Shown: piece by piece, positions 17,509 through 25,629 of the stretch
Layout of the letters: every line of letters begins with the position of its first letter
Position numbering within the stretch: position 1 is the stretch's first letter
Position numbers and translations under genes: made by a program
DNA from: ZC4RG35 sp040878345
GTDB taxonomy: Bacteria > Actinomycetota > Acidimicrobiia > Spongiisociales > ZC4RG35
Length of the DNA: 64,000 bases
Direction: 5' to 3'
NCBI GenBank assembly: GCA_040878345.1
Contig: JBBDML010000018.1
Location: 248,001-312,000 of the forward strand
Notes under the pieces: model-generated
Database searches by the model: none
Told to the model about the DNA's origin: nothing
Seen by the model: the letters and a program-made list of their open reading frames with translations, nothing else

Positions 17509-18057
17509 TCAGAACTCGACTGCGGGAGCTTCCAGTGCCCCCTCGCCGGCCTCGAAGAACTCACGCACCCTGAACCCGGCGATACCGGCAACGATGTTGG
17601 TGGGGATCTGCTGAACCTGGTTGTTGTAGGTGAGGACCGAGTCGTTGTAGATCTGGCGGCTCACCGCGATCCGGTTCTCGGTCTCGGCGAGGTCCTCCTG
17701 GAGGCGGGCGAAGTTCTCCGATGCCTTGAGGTCGGGATAGTCCTCGGCGACGGCGAACAGCTGACGCAGCGCCTGGGTGAGGAAGTTCTCGGCCTGGGCC
17801 TGCTCTGCGGGGCCCTGAGCCGCGGCGGCGCCGGCACGGGCCGCCGTGACGTTCTCGAAGGTCTTCTGCTCGTGTCTGGCATAGCCCTTGACCGTCTCCA
17901 GCAGGTTGGGGATCAGGTCATAACGACGTTTGAGCTGCACCTCCACCTGGGCCCAGGAATTGTCCACCCGATTCCGGCTCCCGACGAGCCTGTTGTAGAT
18001 GACGACGAAGAGCAGGACGAGCAGCCCGAGGGCCACCAGGGCAATGATCCAAGGCAT
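17509..18057 (-). CDS. lemA: LemA family membrane protein
   Basis: LemA-fold protein of 182 residues with an N-terminal transmembrane helix (IALVALGLLVLLFVVIYNRL) and a cytosolic helical bundle. Diagnostic stretches are NRLVGSRNRVDNSWAQVEVQLKRRYDLIPNLLETVKGYA, FLTQALRQLFAVAEDYPDLKASENF and FAR-LQEDLAETENRIAVSRQIYNDSV. The molecular role is unknown. In many bacteria it is paired with DUF2207 and TPM-domain proteins, and here it directly precedes DUF2207 with a one-base gap. A copy of a 42-bp direct repeat ends just upstream of its start. Confidence 0.93.
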   Translation of the reverse strand: MPWIIALVALGLLVLLFVVIYNRLVGSRNRVDNSWAQVEVQLKRRYDLIPNLLETVKGYARHEQKTFENVTAARAGAAAAQGPAEQAQAENFLTQALRQLFAVAEDYPDLKASENFARLQEDLAETENRIAVSRQIYNDSVLTYNNQVQQIPTNIVAGIAGFRVREFFEAGEGALEAPAVEF

Positions 18058-18066
18058 GGCGGGAGT

Positions 18067-18108
18067 CTAAGTGGGATCGGGCCGCGGGGCCCGGTCAGGC
18101 TCGGCTGG
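18067..18108. repeat. 42-bp direct repeat, copy 1
   Basis: Begins CTAAGTGG and contains the GC-rich core GCCGCGGGGCCCGGTCAGG. It matches copy 2 at 18196-18237 with six mismatches over 42 bases. It lies between the lemA start and the upstream MDMPI gene. Confidence 0.85.
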
Positions 18109-18195
18109 CCATCACCACGCCAACCCTGGTTCCCCGACATCGCTAAGCGAAGTCCAGCGCCCCAGGTTCAACCGGCTGGTCACCCCTCCGACGAG

Positions 18196-18237
18196 CTAAG
18201 TGGCACCCTGCCGCGGGGCCCGGTCAGGCTTGGGTGG
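18196..18237. repeat. 42-bp direct repeat, copy 2 (encodes the MDMPI C-terminus)
   Basis: Second copy, 129 bp from the first. Read on the minus strand, its last three bases are the stop codon of the maleylpyruvate isomerase-like gene, so the repeat encodes that protein's proline- and arginine-rich tail. The inter-copy stretch has no gene that I can support. Confidence 0.85.
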
Positions 18238-18885
18238 TGGCGCCAATCGGTTGACGGCGTCCGCCCAAACCGTGGGCAGGCTCACCGCGGAGGGGCGTGC
18301 CATCAGTCGGAGAAAGACCTCGGAGGCGGTCCCTTCGACCTCTGAGCCCGCAGTGCCGGGCCCGATGACCCAGCTCCGGCCGATGTCGGTGGCGTTCACC
18401 TTCAAAGTGGGCACCTCACCGAGGAAGGGGAGCCACAACTCGGCGAATTCATCCAGACCGGAGACGGCGACATGGTCGGTCAAAGGGCTTTCGAGGCCCA
18501 AGGCCTGCTCGGCATCACGGCGGTGGACCCCGGTCTCGATGACCATCCTCCTCTCCCAGAACCCGATGGTCGGGGATGCGCCGAACCCCCAGACCGACAC
18601 GCCAGGGTCGCTCGAGCGCAATATCTCGAGCAGTTCGGTGAGGGTATGCCGATACCAATCGTCGACGGTCATCTCGGGAGGGCAGCGGGGGGCATGGACC
18701 CTCTCCTGCGCCAGCAGGCGGCAGACCAAAACCGTGCGGCCATGGACCCCGGCAGTGTGATAGACCAGGTCGTCGAGGGTCCATCCCGGGTACTGCGGGA
18801 CCATCGCCCCGGGATCCCGACCAAATGCGGTCAGCAGGAGATCACCCTCGTGACGAATGGTCTGCAGATTCTCAGCCGAGAGCAC
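18196..18885 (-). CDS. mycothiol-dependent maleylpyruvate isomerase (MDMPI) family protein
   Basis: Protein of 229 residues of the actinobacterial DinB/MDMPI superfamily, whose members use mycothiol as cofactor. The metal-binding His pattern is visible in PGWTLDDLVYHTAGVHG near residue 40 and in ERRMVIETGVHRRDAEQALG near residue 140. The C-terminal SCP2-like half continues through VSGLDEFAELWLPFL and DIGRSWVIGPG. The GTG at 18885 is chosen because a GGGGAGG Shine-Dalgarno lies about nine bases upstream inside sucD; a TTG at 18903 is possible. It overlaps the sucD end by 14 bases. Its presence supports an actinobacterial host. The substrate is unknown. Confidence 0.82.
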   Translation of the reverse strand: MLSAENLQTIRHEGDLLLTAFGRDPGAMVPQYPGWTLDDLVYHTAGVHGRTVLVCRLLAQERVHAPRCPPEMTVDDWYRHTLTELLEILRSSDPGVSVWGFGASPTIGFWERRMVIETGVHRRDAEQALGLESPLTDHVAVSGLDEFAELWLPFLGEVPTLKVNATDIGRSWVIGPGTAGSEVEGTASEVFLRLMARPSAVSLPTVWADAVNRLAPPPKPDRAPRQGAT

Positions 18886-19792
18886 GAGCCATCGCCTCCC
18901 CAATGTCGGAGGGGGTCTCAGCCAACACCACCCCGGCCGCGGTCATCGCCTCGATCTTGGCCTTGGCGGTCCCTTTGCCACCCGAGACGATGGCCCCGGC
19001 GTGTCCCATCCGCTTGCCGGCAGGTGCGGTGGCGCCGGCGATGAACCCGGCCACCGGCTTGGTCATCGACTTCACGAACTCGGCTCCCTCCTCCTCTGCA
19101 GCGCCCCCGATCTCACCGATCATGACGACGCCCTCGGTCCCAGGATCGTCCTCGAACATGGAGAGGACGTCGACGAAGCTGGTCCCGTTGACCGGATCGC
19201 CGCCGATGCCCACTGCGGTGGTCTGACCCAGACCGAGCAGGGTGAGCTGATGGACCGCTTCATAAGTGAGAGTCCCCGAACGCGAGACCACACCGATCCG
19301 GCCCCGCTCATGGATGTACCCGGGCATGATCCCGATCTTGCACTCGCCGGGTGTGATCACCCCTGGGCAGTTGGGGCCGATGAGGCGCGACCCGCTCCCT
19401 TCGATATACCGCTTGGCTCGGATCATGTCGACCACCGGGATCCCCTCGGTGATGGCCACTACCAGGGCGATTCCCACCGAGACCGCCTCCATGATGGCGT
19501 CGGCGGCGGAGGGCGGCGGGACGAACACGACCGAGGCGGTGGCCCCGGTCTCCTCGACCGCCTGGCGCATGGTGGCGAAGATGGGGAGCTCGACCCGATA
19601 GGTGTCCTCGCGACCGGGGACGCCCGAGTGGTCGGTCTCCCCCTCGAAGATGGCGGTCTCACCATGCCGGGAGGGGTGAACCGCCCCGACCATCCTGGTC
19701 CCGTAGGCGATGGCCTTGTCGGTGTGGAATTGCCCGGTCTTGCCAAGACCCTGGACCAGGACCGTGGTCTCATCGTCGACCAGGATGCTCAT
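18872..19792 (-). CDS. sucD: succinate-CoA ligase (ADP/GDP-forming) subunit alpha
   Basis: Alpha subunit of 306 residues, which binds CoA and carries the phosphohistidine. It has the N-terminal CoA-binding Rossmann domain (TVLVQGLGKTGQFHTDKAIAYG), FVPPPSAADAIMEA, GPNCPGVITPGECKIGIMPG, the swinging phosphohistidine in GHAGAIVSGGKGTAKAK and the C-terminal TPSDIGE. With SucC it makes substrate-level ATP from succinyl-CoA in the TCA cycle. Its ATG overlaps the sucC stop by four bases. Longer upstream open frames are not real. Confidence 0.96.
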   Translation of the reverse strand: MSILVDDETTVLVQGLGKTGQFHTDKAIAYGTRMVGAVHPSRHGETAIFEGETDHSGVPGREDTYRVELPIFATMRQAVEETGATASVVFVPPPSAADAIMEAVSVGIALVVAITEGIPVVDMIRAKRYIEGSGSRLIGPNCPGVITPGECKIGIMPGYIHERGRIGVVSRSGTLTYEAVHQLTLLGLGQTTAVGIGGDPVNGTSFVDVLSMFEDDPGTEGVVMIGEIGGAAEEEGAEFVKSMTKPVAGFIAGATAPAGKRMGHAGAIVSGGKGTAKAKIEAMTAAGVVLAETPSDIGEAMARALG

Positions 19793-21012
19793 CGGGTCGC
19801 CGCCAGGATCTTCTCGGCGCCGTCGCGAAGACTGTCGGCATTGACCACCTCGAGACCGGACTCCTCGATTATCCGCTTGCCGAGCTCCACATTGGTGCCC
19901 TCCAAACGGACCACCAGTGGGACCTTGAGCCCGACCCGCTCGACCGCCTCGACGATCCCGGTGGCGATGATGTCGCACCGCATGATCCCCCCGAAGATGT
20001 TGACGAATATCCCTTTGACGTTGGGGTCGCGGGTGATGATCTGAAAGGCGGTGGTCACCTGATCGGCGGTGGCGCCGCCCCCGACGTCGAGGAAGTTGGC
20101 CGGCTCCCCCCCGACGTGCTTGATGGTGTCCATGGTTGCCATGGCAAGGCCTGCACCGTTGACCAGGCACCCGATCGTCCCGTCCAACTTGATGTAGTTG
20201 AGCCCGGCATTCTTGGCGATCACCTCGGCGGGGTCCTCTTCTGACTCGTCCCGCATGTCGGCGATCTCCGGATGGCGGTAAAGCGAGTTGTCGTCGAAAC
20301 CCATCTTGGCGTCGAGGGCGAGCACCCTCCCGTCGCCGGTGACCACCAGCGGGTTGATCTCGAGCAGGTCGGTGTCGAGCTCGACGGCGGCGTCGGCCAC
20401 CATCTTGACGAACCGGATGAAGCTCTTGGCCGGCTCTCCCTCCAGGCCCAGCCCAAAGGAGAGCTCGTTGGCCTGAAAGGCGGCGAGGCCGATGGCGGGG
20501 TCGATCACCGCCCGTAGGATCTTCTCCGGAGTCTCCTCGGCCACCTTCTCGATCTCCATCCCGCCCTCGGTGGAGGCCACGACCAGGTTGCGTGACATCC
20601 CCCTGTCGAGGAGCACCGCCAGATAGAGCTCACGGGCGATGTCGATGCCCTGCTCGAGGTAGAGGCGGTTGACCACCTTGCCCTCGGGCCCGGTCTGGAT
20701 GGTGACCAGGGTGCTCCCCAGCATCCTCTGGGCGAGGGCCCGCACCTGCTCCTCGGCGGCGCCGGGACCGCCGGAGATCCCCGCCGTGATCACGCTCACC
20801 CCGCGGACATCGGGATGCTGTTTGAAGGTCCCCTTGCCACGCCCACCGGCATGGATCTGCGCCTTGAGCACCACGACCGGGTTACCCGACTCCTCGATGA
20901 GCGGCCGCACCGCCGCCACCGCCTCGTCCACCGAGCGTGCCACCCTCCCCAGTGGGACCGGGATCCCGCGGACGGCCATCAGCTGCTTGGCCTGATGCTC
21001 ATGGATCTTCAA
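19789..21012 (-). CDS. sucC: succinate-CoA ligase subunit beta
   Basis: ATP-grasp subunit of 407 residues. It opens MKIHEHQAKQLMAVRGIPVP and continues with VVLKAQIHAGGRGKGTF (nucleotide lysine loop), the DLLEINPLVVTGDG metal-binding block and NFLDVGGGATADQVTTAF, with IFVNIFGGIMRCDIIATGI in the CoA-ligase domain. It phosphorylates the alpha-subunit histidine in the TCA cycle. The start overlaps the preceding B12-binding subunit stop by four bases, so mutase subunit and ligase are translationally coupled. That points to propionate or branched-chain amino-acid flux through methylmalonyl-CoA into succinate. Confidence 0.96.
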   Translation of the reverse strand: MKIHEHQAKQLMAVRGIPVPLGRVARSVDEAVAAVRPLIEESGNPVVVLKAQIHAGGRGKGTFKQHPDVRGVSVITAGISGGPGAAEEQVRALAQRMLGSTLVTIQTGPEGKVVNRLYLEQGIDIARELYLAVLLDRGMSRNLVVASTEGGMEIEKVAEETPEKILRAVIDPAIGLAAFQANELSFGLGLEGEPAKSFIRFVKMVADAAVELDTDLLEINPLVVTGDGRVLALDAKMGFDDNSLYRHPEIADMRDESEEDPAEVIAKNAGLNYIKLDGTIGCLVNGAGLAMATMDTIKHVGGEPANFLDVGGGATADQVTTAFQIITRDPNVKGIFVNIFGGIMRCDIIATGIVEAVERVGLKVPLVVRLEGTNVELGKRIIEESGLEVVNADSLRDGAEKILAATR

Positions 21013-21428
21013 CTGCGGTCTCCTCTCTGGTGGCCCTGCCTGGCGGCGACGTTGGCATCGACCCAGGCGGCGATCTCGTCGAGTGGAGTCCCTGGGGTGA
21101 AGACGGCCCGAACCCCGGACTGGCTGAGCATCGGGATGTCGGTGTCGGGGATCACCCCGCCACCGAAGACCACGATGTCTCCTGAGCCCCTGCTTGCCAG
21201 CTCCTCGACCACCTGGGGGAACAGGGTCTTGTGGGCGCCGGACAAAGATGACAGACCGACGGCGTCGACGTCCTCTTGGACCGCAGTCTCAGCGATCTGT
21301 GACGGTGTCTGGTGCAATCCCGAGTAGATGACCTCGAACCCGGCATCCCGCAGGGTACGGGCGATCACCTTGGCGCCGCGGTCGTGCCCATCGAGCCCGG
21401 GCTTGGCGATGAGGATCCTGCGTGGCAT
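21009..21428 (-). CDS. cobalamin-binding small subunit of methylmalonyl-CoA mutase-type enzyme
   Basis: Stand-alone B12-binding domain of 139 residues. The cobalamin-binding signature D-x-H-x-x-G appears in KPGLDGHDRGAKVIA (residues about 8-22), followed by VGLSSLSGAHKTLF (the S-x-L block) and IVVFGGGVIPD (the GG block). Such small subunits pair with a separate catalytic subunit in split methylmalonyl-CoA or related acyl-CoA mutases; that subunit is not in view. The ATG at 21428 gives a protein that fits the domain exactly. It heads the overlapping sucC-sucD-MDMPI operon and is divergent from vapBC. Confidence 0.9.
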   Translation of the reverse strand: MPRRILIAKPGLDGHDRGAKVIARTLRDAGFEVIYSGLHQTPSQIAETAVQEDVDAVGLSSLSGAHKTLFPQVVEELASRGSGDIVVFGGGVIPDTDIPMLSQSGVRAVFTPGTPLDEIAAWVDANVAARQGHQRGDRS

Positions 21429-21505
21429 CGGTCGGCGGGAAAGGCTAGTTGGGGCACGACGGCTCCCGGTCATCGCGCCCCAGTTCGCGGCCGTCAGGGG
21501 GTATG

Positions 21506-21526
21506 TATGGCATGATATATGGCATG
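21506..21526. promoter_or_regulatory. candidate VapB operator: repeated TATGGCATG
   Basis: TATGGCATG occurs twice at 21506-21514 and 21518-21526, 12 bases apart, in an AT-rich island of otherwise GC-rich DNA. The second copy includes the proposed vapB ATG (21524). A DNA-binding antitoxin repressing its own promoter at such a site is typical of vapBC, but the binding itself is inference. Confidence 0.45.
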
Positions 21527-21739
21527 CATCGGACCACCGTGTATCTGCCCGAGGACCTGAAGGCGGGAATCGAGCGGGAAGCGAGACGGGAGGGTGTGAC
21601 CGAAGCCGAGGTGATCCGCCGAGCGGTCGGTGAGCATCTCGACGAGGTGGGCTCCCCCCGCCCCAACCTGCCGTTGTTTCCGGATGGCTTCGGGGTCGAC
21701 ATCGTCTCGATCGTCGATGAGGGGCCCCTTGATCTGTGA
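21524..21739 (+). CDS. vapB: VapB-type ribbon-helix-helix antitoxin
   Basis: Protein of 71 residues. The N-terminal ribbon-helix-helix domain reads MHRTTVYLPEDLKAGIEREARREGV..., with the TTVYLP beta strand and the EAEVIRRAV second helix typical of CopG/Arc-like antitoxins. The C-terminal tail (FPDGFGVDIVSIVDEGPL) would wrap the toxin. In-frame ATGs slightly upstream could add a few residues. It overlaps the PIN toxin gene by 23 bases, which is standard for toxin-antitoxin pairs. Confidence 0.88.
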   Translation: MHRTTVYLPEDLKAGIEREARREGVTEAEVIRRAVGEHLDEVGSPRPNLPLFPDGFGVDIVSIVDEGPLDL

Positions 21740-22139
21740 CACCGGCGCCCTGCTCGCCGCCTTCGCTCCCGATCAGCGGGGACACCCCGAGTGCGCCGCA
21801 GTGCTCGCCGACTCCCAACAACGCCTGGTTCCCCCCCTGGTGCTGGCGGAGATCGACGACCTGGCCCGACGGCATCTGGGTGCCGCCGCAGCCGTCCGCA
21901 TCGCCCAGGAGCTCACCGGTCCCTCATATCGGGTGATGGCCTTGACCCCGGAGACGATGGCCATCGCGACCCAGGTGATGTCCGCCACCGGCCTCGGTCT
22001 GGTGGACGCCAGCCTGGTGGCTCATGCCAGGGAGATGAAGACCCTCGACCTCTTCACCCTGGACCGGGGTCACTTCAGAATGGTTCGCGCCCTGAACGGG
22101 CTCCCGTTCCGGCTCCTCCCCTTCGACCTCGACCTCTGA
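21717..22139 (+). CDS. vapC: VapC-type PIN-domain ribonuclease toxin
   Basis: PIN-domain protein of 140 residues that would cleave RNA in a metal-dependent way when freed from VapB. The acidic tetrad is visible: Asp in LICDTGALLAAF, Glu in LAEIDDLARR, Asp in GLVDASLVAHA and Asp in FTLDRGHF. It overlaps the antitoxin gene and ends 28 bases before the transaldolase gene. The module sits between the divergent mutase/sucCD operon and tal and looks like a simple insertion of a stability or stress module. Confidence 0.9.
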   Translation: MRGPLICDTGALLAAFAPDQRGHPECAAVLADSQQRLVPPLVLAEIDDLARRHLGAAAAVRIAQELTGPSYRVMALTPETMAIATQVMSATGLGLVDASLVAHAREMKTLDLFTLDRGHFRMVRALNGLPFRLLPFDLDL

Positions 22140-22167
22140 GTCCAGGATCTCACCTACCCTTGTGCCA

Positions 22168-23259
22168 ATGGCCGGTTCGAATCTCCATGCCCTCGCCGAT
22201 GCCGGGGTCAGCATCTGGTCCGATCAGATCTCGCGCTCCATGCTCGACAGCGGGGAACTGGGCCGCCGAGTCGTGGAGGATGCGGTCAGCGGCGTCACCT
22301 CCAACCCCACGATCTTCGCCGGCGCCATCGTCGGATCCGACGCCTACGCCGGCCAACTCCATGACCTGAGATCGGCGGGAGTGGGCGCCGAAGAGATCGT
22401 CAAGACCATGATGGCCACCGATCTGGCGCGGGCCTGTGACGTCCTGGCCCCGGTCCACGCGGCCACCAATGGCAGCGACGGTTATGTGTCGGTCGAGGTC
22501 TCGCCGATCCTCGCCGCCGACACTGCGGCGACCGTGGCCGAGGCCCGGGACTGGGTGAAGCAGATCAACCGGCCCAACCTCTTGGTAAAGGTGCCGGCCA
22601 CCGCCGAAGGAATCCCTGCCATCCGCCGCCTCACCGCCGAGGGAATCTCGGTCAACATCACCCTGATCTTCTCCCTGCAGCGATATACGGATGTGATCGA
22701 GGCGTATCTCTCCGGCCTCGACGACTACCTCGGGGTGGGCGGGGACATCTCCAAGGTGTTCTCGGTGGCCTCCTTCTTCGTATCGCGATTCGACACCGAG
22801 ACCGACAAGAGGCTCGAGGCGGTGGGGACCGTGGGGGCTCGCTCCCTCCTCGGGCGCACCGCGGTGGCCAACGCCCGGGTGGCCTACGGGATCTTTCAGG
22901 ACCGGTTCGCCACCGAGAGGTTCACCGCCTTGGCCGAGAGCGGGGCCATGACCCAGAAGCCCCTGTGGGCCTCGACCTCGACCAAGAACCCGGCCTACCC
23001 GGACCTCCTCTACGTCGAGGGCCTGGTGGCGAAGGACACCGTCAACACCATGCCTCTCGACACCATCGACGCCTACCAGGACCATGGTGACCCGACACCC
23101 CAACCATTCACGGGTGATGACATCGAGCGGGCACGGGCCGATCTCGGAGCCCTTGCCGAGGTCGGCGTCGACTACCACAAGGTGGTCGAGACCCTGGAAC
23201 GAGAGGGTGTCGAGAAGTTCGCCGCCAGCTGGCGGGAGCTGCGGGACAGCGTGACCTGA
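22168..23259 (+). CDS. tal: transaldolase
   Basis: Pentose-phosphate pathway enzyme of 363 residues that transfers dihydroxyacetone units from sedoheptulose-7-phosphate. It is of the long actinobacterial class: GVSIWSDQISRSML, VSGVTSNPTIFAGAI, VEVSPILAADTAATVAEAR, and the Schiff-base lysine in NLLVKVPATAEGIPAIRRL, then NITLIFSLQRY and the C-terminal ASTSTKNPAYPDLLYVEGLV. The ATG at 22168 is chosen over the GTG at 22162. No transketolase, zwf or opcA neighbour is seen, unlike many actinobacteria where these cluster. Confidence 0.95.
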   Translation: MAGSNLHALADAGVSIWSDQISRSMLDSGELGRRVVEDAVSGVTSNPTIFAGAIVGSDAYAGQLHDLRSAGVGAEEIVKTMMATDLARACDVLAPVHAATNGSDGYVSVEVSPILAADTAATVAEARDWVKQINRPNLLVKVPATAEGIPAIRRLTAEGISVNITLIFSLQRYTDVIEAYLSGLDDYLGVGGDISKVFSVASFFVSRFDTETDKRLEAVGTVGARSLLGRTAVANARVAYGIFQDRFATERFTALAESGAMTQKPLWASTSTKNPAYPDLLYVEGLVAKDTVNTMPLDTIDAYQDHGDPTPQPFTGDDIERARADLGALAEVGVDYHKVVETLEREGVEKFAASWRELRDSVT

Positions 23260-23262
23260 TCG

Positions 23263-23309
23263 TTCTGTGCGGATTCGCGCGAACCCCTCCGTCACAGATC
23301 CGCACAGAA
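23263..23309. repeat. 12-bp-arm inverted repeat between convergent genes
   Basis: TTCTGTGCGGAT (23263-23274) and its exact complement (23298-23309) flank a 23-base loop that itself starts with the palindrome TTCGCGCGAA region. It lies between tal (stop 23259) and pcrA (stop 23319), which converge. A bidirectional terminator or a REP-like element are both possible. There is no clear T-run. Confidence 0.75.
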
Positions 23310-23318
23310 AGAAGAGTC

Positions 23319-25547
23319 TCAGGCCTTTTCGAGTGGGGCCCAGGCGAGTAGCAGCCGTTTCTTCCCTTGGGTGTCGAACACCACCTCGGCCTCGGCCCGG
23401 TCGCCGTCTCCGACGACCTCCCGCACCGTCCCCAGCCCCCACTTGAGATGACGGACCCGGTCGCCGGGCCCGATCTGATCAGGGCTCACCGTGGTCACCG
23501 GGCCGGTGGCGGCGGCGCGGTCGACCGGTCCGCGACGAGGTCGCTTCCCGGCCTTTGTGACCAGGCTGTCGGGTACTTCGAGCAGGAACCGGGAGGGCGG
23601 GTTGTAAGACGACCCGCCGAACAGGAGACGGTTCCATGCCGAGGTCAGATAGAGCCGGTCCTGGGCGCGGGTGATCCCCACATAGGCCAGCCGGCGCTCC
23701 TCCTCGAGCTCATCTGGGTCGCCCAATGACCTCATGTGAGGGAAGACCCCGTCCTCCATTCCCACGATGAACACCGCAGGGAACTCCAGGCCCTTGGCGG
23801 TGTGGAGGGTCATCAGGGTCGCCGCCCCGGCCCCCTCCTCCCACTCGTCGATGTCAGCGACCAGGGCCGTGGTCTCGAGGAACAACTCGAGACGACGGAG
23901 ATAGTCGAGGGTGTCGAACTCGTCGTCCCCGACGACTGCCCCCTCATTGGATCTCTCGAACTCGGCAGCCACCCCCGCCAGCTCCTTTAGGTTCTCCACC
24001 CTCCCCATGGCCTCGATGGTCCGCTCCATCTCCAACCCGGCCACCATCCCGGTGTCGTCGAGGACCGCTTGGACCGCGGCCCCAACACCGGCTTCGGCGG
24101 CCTTGGCGCGGAGGGAGTCGATCAGCGCAACGAACTCGAGGACCTGGCGTTGGGCCCTGCCGTTGAGCTGATGGATCTCGGCCGCCCGGCGCAGACCTTG
24201 GTGAAAGCTGACCTTGTTGGTTTGGGAGAAACGGTCGACATGAGCCACCGTGGTGCTCCCGATCCCCCGGCGAGGCTCGTTGATGATCCGCTTGAGCGAG
24301 ACCTCGTCGTCGGGGTTGAGCATTGCTCTCAGGTAGGCCAGCGCGTCCTTGACCTCCTTGCGGTCGTAGAACTTGACGGACCCGACAACGGTGTAGGGGA
24401 TTCCCCTTCGGACGAAGACCTCCTCGATGACACGGGACATGGCGTTGGTCCGATAGAACACCGCGGCATCGGCCAGGTTGTAGCCCTCGGTCTGGAGTCG
24501 CTCGATCTCGTCGACCACGAACCCGGCCTCGTCGTGCTCGTCCTCGGCCTCGTACCTGGTGATCGGGACCCCGACGCCTCGATCGGACCACAGGTGCTTT
24601 GGGGTGCGCCGGGTGTTGTTGGAGATCACCGAGTTGGCGGCGCCGAGGATGGTCTCGGTCGACCGGTAATTCTGCTCGAGGACGATCACCCGGGCGTCGG
24701 GGTAGTCCTTCTCGAAATCCCGGATGTTGCGGATGTCGGCGCCCCGGAACTTGTAGATCGATTGGTCGGAGTCGCCGACCACACACAGGTTGCGATGCAC
24801 CGCGGTGAGCTGCTGGACCAGCATGTACTGGGCCCGGTTGGTGTCCTGGTACTCGTCAACCAACACGTAGCGGAATCTCTGCTGATAGGTCTCGAGGGCA
24901 TCGGGGAAGGCGGCGAACAACTCGACGGTCACCATCAGCAGGTCGTCGAAGTCCATAGCCGATGCCTCGAGGAGACGCTGCTGGTAGAGCCGGTAGATGT
25001 CGGCCACCTGCTCGTGGAAGAAACCGTCTCCCTGGTCGGCGAACGACTCGAAGTCGACCAGCTCGTTCTTGGCCTTGGATATGACGGCCTTCATCGCCTT
25101 GTCGGGGAATCGTTTGGGGTCGACGTCGAGGTCCTTGGTCACCATCCTGATCAGCCGGAGCGAGTCGGCCTCGTCGTAGATGGAGAAACCGGACCGATAA
25201 CCGAGCCGGGTCGCCTCTCGCCGCAGGATGCGGACACACGCCGAGTGGAAGGTGCTGACCCACATGGTGCGAACCACACCCCCGATCAAGGCGCCGACCC
25301 GTTGCCTCATCTCGTCGGCGGCCTTGTTGGTGAAGGTTATGGCCAGGATCGACTCCGGCGGCACCTGATGATCGCGGATCAGATGGGCGATCCGATAGGT
25401 GAGGACCCTGGTCTTGCCCGAGCCGGCGCCGGCAACCACCAGCACCGGGCCCTCGGTGGCGGCCACCGCCTCCCGCTGCGTCGGGTTCAGCTCGGCGAAG
25501 AGCGGGGTGTCGGCCGGGACGTCGTCAGTGAGCCATTCGGCCTGCAT
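23319..25547 (-). CDS. pcrA: ATP-dependent DNA helicase PcrA/UvrD
   Basis: Superfamily 1A 3'-5' helicase of 742 residues acting in nucleotide-excision and mismatch-type repair and in replication-fork maintenance. Motifs in order: Q-motif LNPTQREAV (20-28), Walker A GAGSGKT (40-46), motif Ia AITFTNKAADEM, motif II VDEYQDTN, motif III GDSDQSIYKFRGA, motif IV EQNYRSTETIL, motif V TLHTAKGLEFPAVFIVG, and motif VI YVGITRAQDRLYLT. The C-terminus has a small Tudor-like domain (GDRVRHLKWGLGTVREV). The ATG at 25547 begins MQAEW; a longer upstream open frame runs through an intergenic repeat and is not credible. Confidence 0.96.
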   Translation of the reverse strand: MQAEWLTDDVPADTPLFAELNPTQREAVAATEGPVLVVAGAGSGKTRVLTYRIAHLIRDHQVPPESILAITFTNKAADEMRQRVGALIGGVVRTMWVSTFHSACVRILRREATRLGYRSGFSIYDEADSLRLIRMVTKDLDVDPKRFPDKAMKAVISKAKNELVDFESFADQGDGFFHEQVADIYRLYQQRLLEASAMDFDDLLMVTVELFAAFPDALETYQQRFRYVLVDEYQDTNRAQYMLVQQLTAVHRNLCVVGDSDQSIYKFRGADIRNIRDFEKDYPDARVIVLEQNYRSTETILGAANSVISNNTRRTPKHLWSDRGVGVPITRYEAEDEHDEAGFVVDEIERLQTEGYNLADAAVFYRTNAMSRVIEEVFVRRGIPYTVVGSVKFYDRKEVKDALAYLRAMLNPDDEVSLKRIINEPRRGIGSTTVAHVDRFSQTNKVSFHQGLRRAAEIHQLNGRAQRQVLEFVALIDSLRAKAAEAGVGAAVQAVLDDTGMVAGLEMERTIEAMGRVENLKELAGVAAEFERSNEGAVVGDDEFDTLDYLRRLELFLETTALVADIDEWEEGAGAATLMTLHTAKGLEFPAVFIVGMEDGVFPHMRSLGDPDELEEERRLAYVGITRAQDRLYLTSAWNRLLFGGSSYNPPSRFLLEVPDSLVTKAGKRPRRGPVDRAAATGPVTTVSPDQIGPGDRVRHLKWGLGTVREVVGDGDRAEAEVVFDTQGKKRLLLAWAPLEKA

Positions 25548-25557
25548 CTTCCCCGAT

Positions 25558-25612
25558 GGTACAAGCAGCGGCTTCGCCGCTGGTACTTGGTACCCCGTAC
25601 CGGGTACCAACC
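25558..25612. repeat. GTAC-heptad element, copy A
   Basis: Between the histidine kinase stop and the pcrA start. It contains GGTACAAG, a strong AGCGGC-TTCG-CCGCT hairpin, and then GGTACTTGGTACC and CGGGTACCAACC in inverted arrangement. It belongs to the same family as four elements within the nuo clusters but lacks their GAGCGNAGCGAG tail. Confidence 0.7.
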
Positions 25613-25629
25613 GGCCGCCGAAGGGGCCG

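Noticed and set aside
22168..22190. GGTTCGAATC as a tRNA T-loop
   Set aside because: It lies in the start of the transaldolase gene and no other tRNA arms are present.
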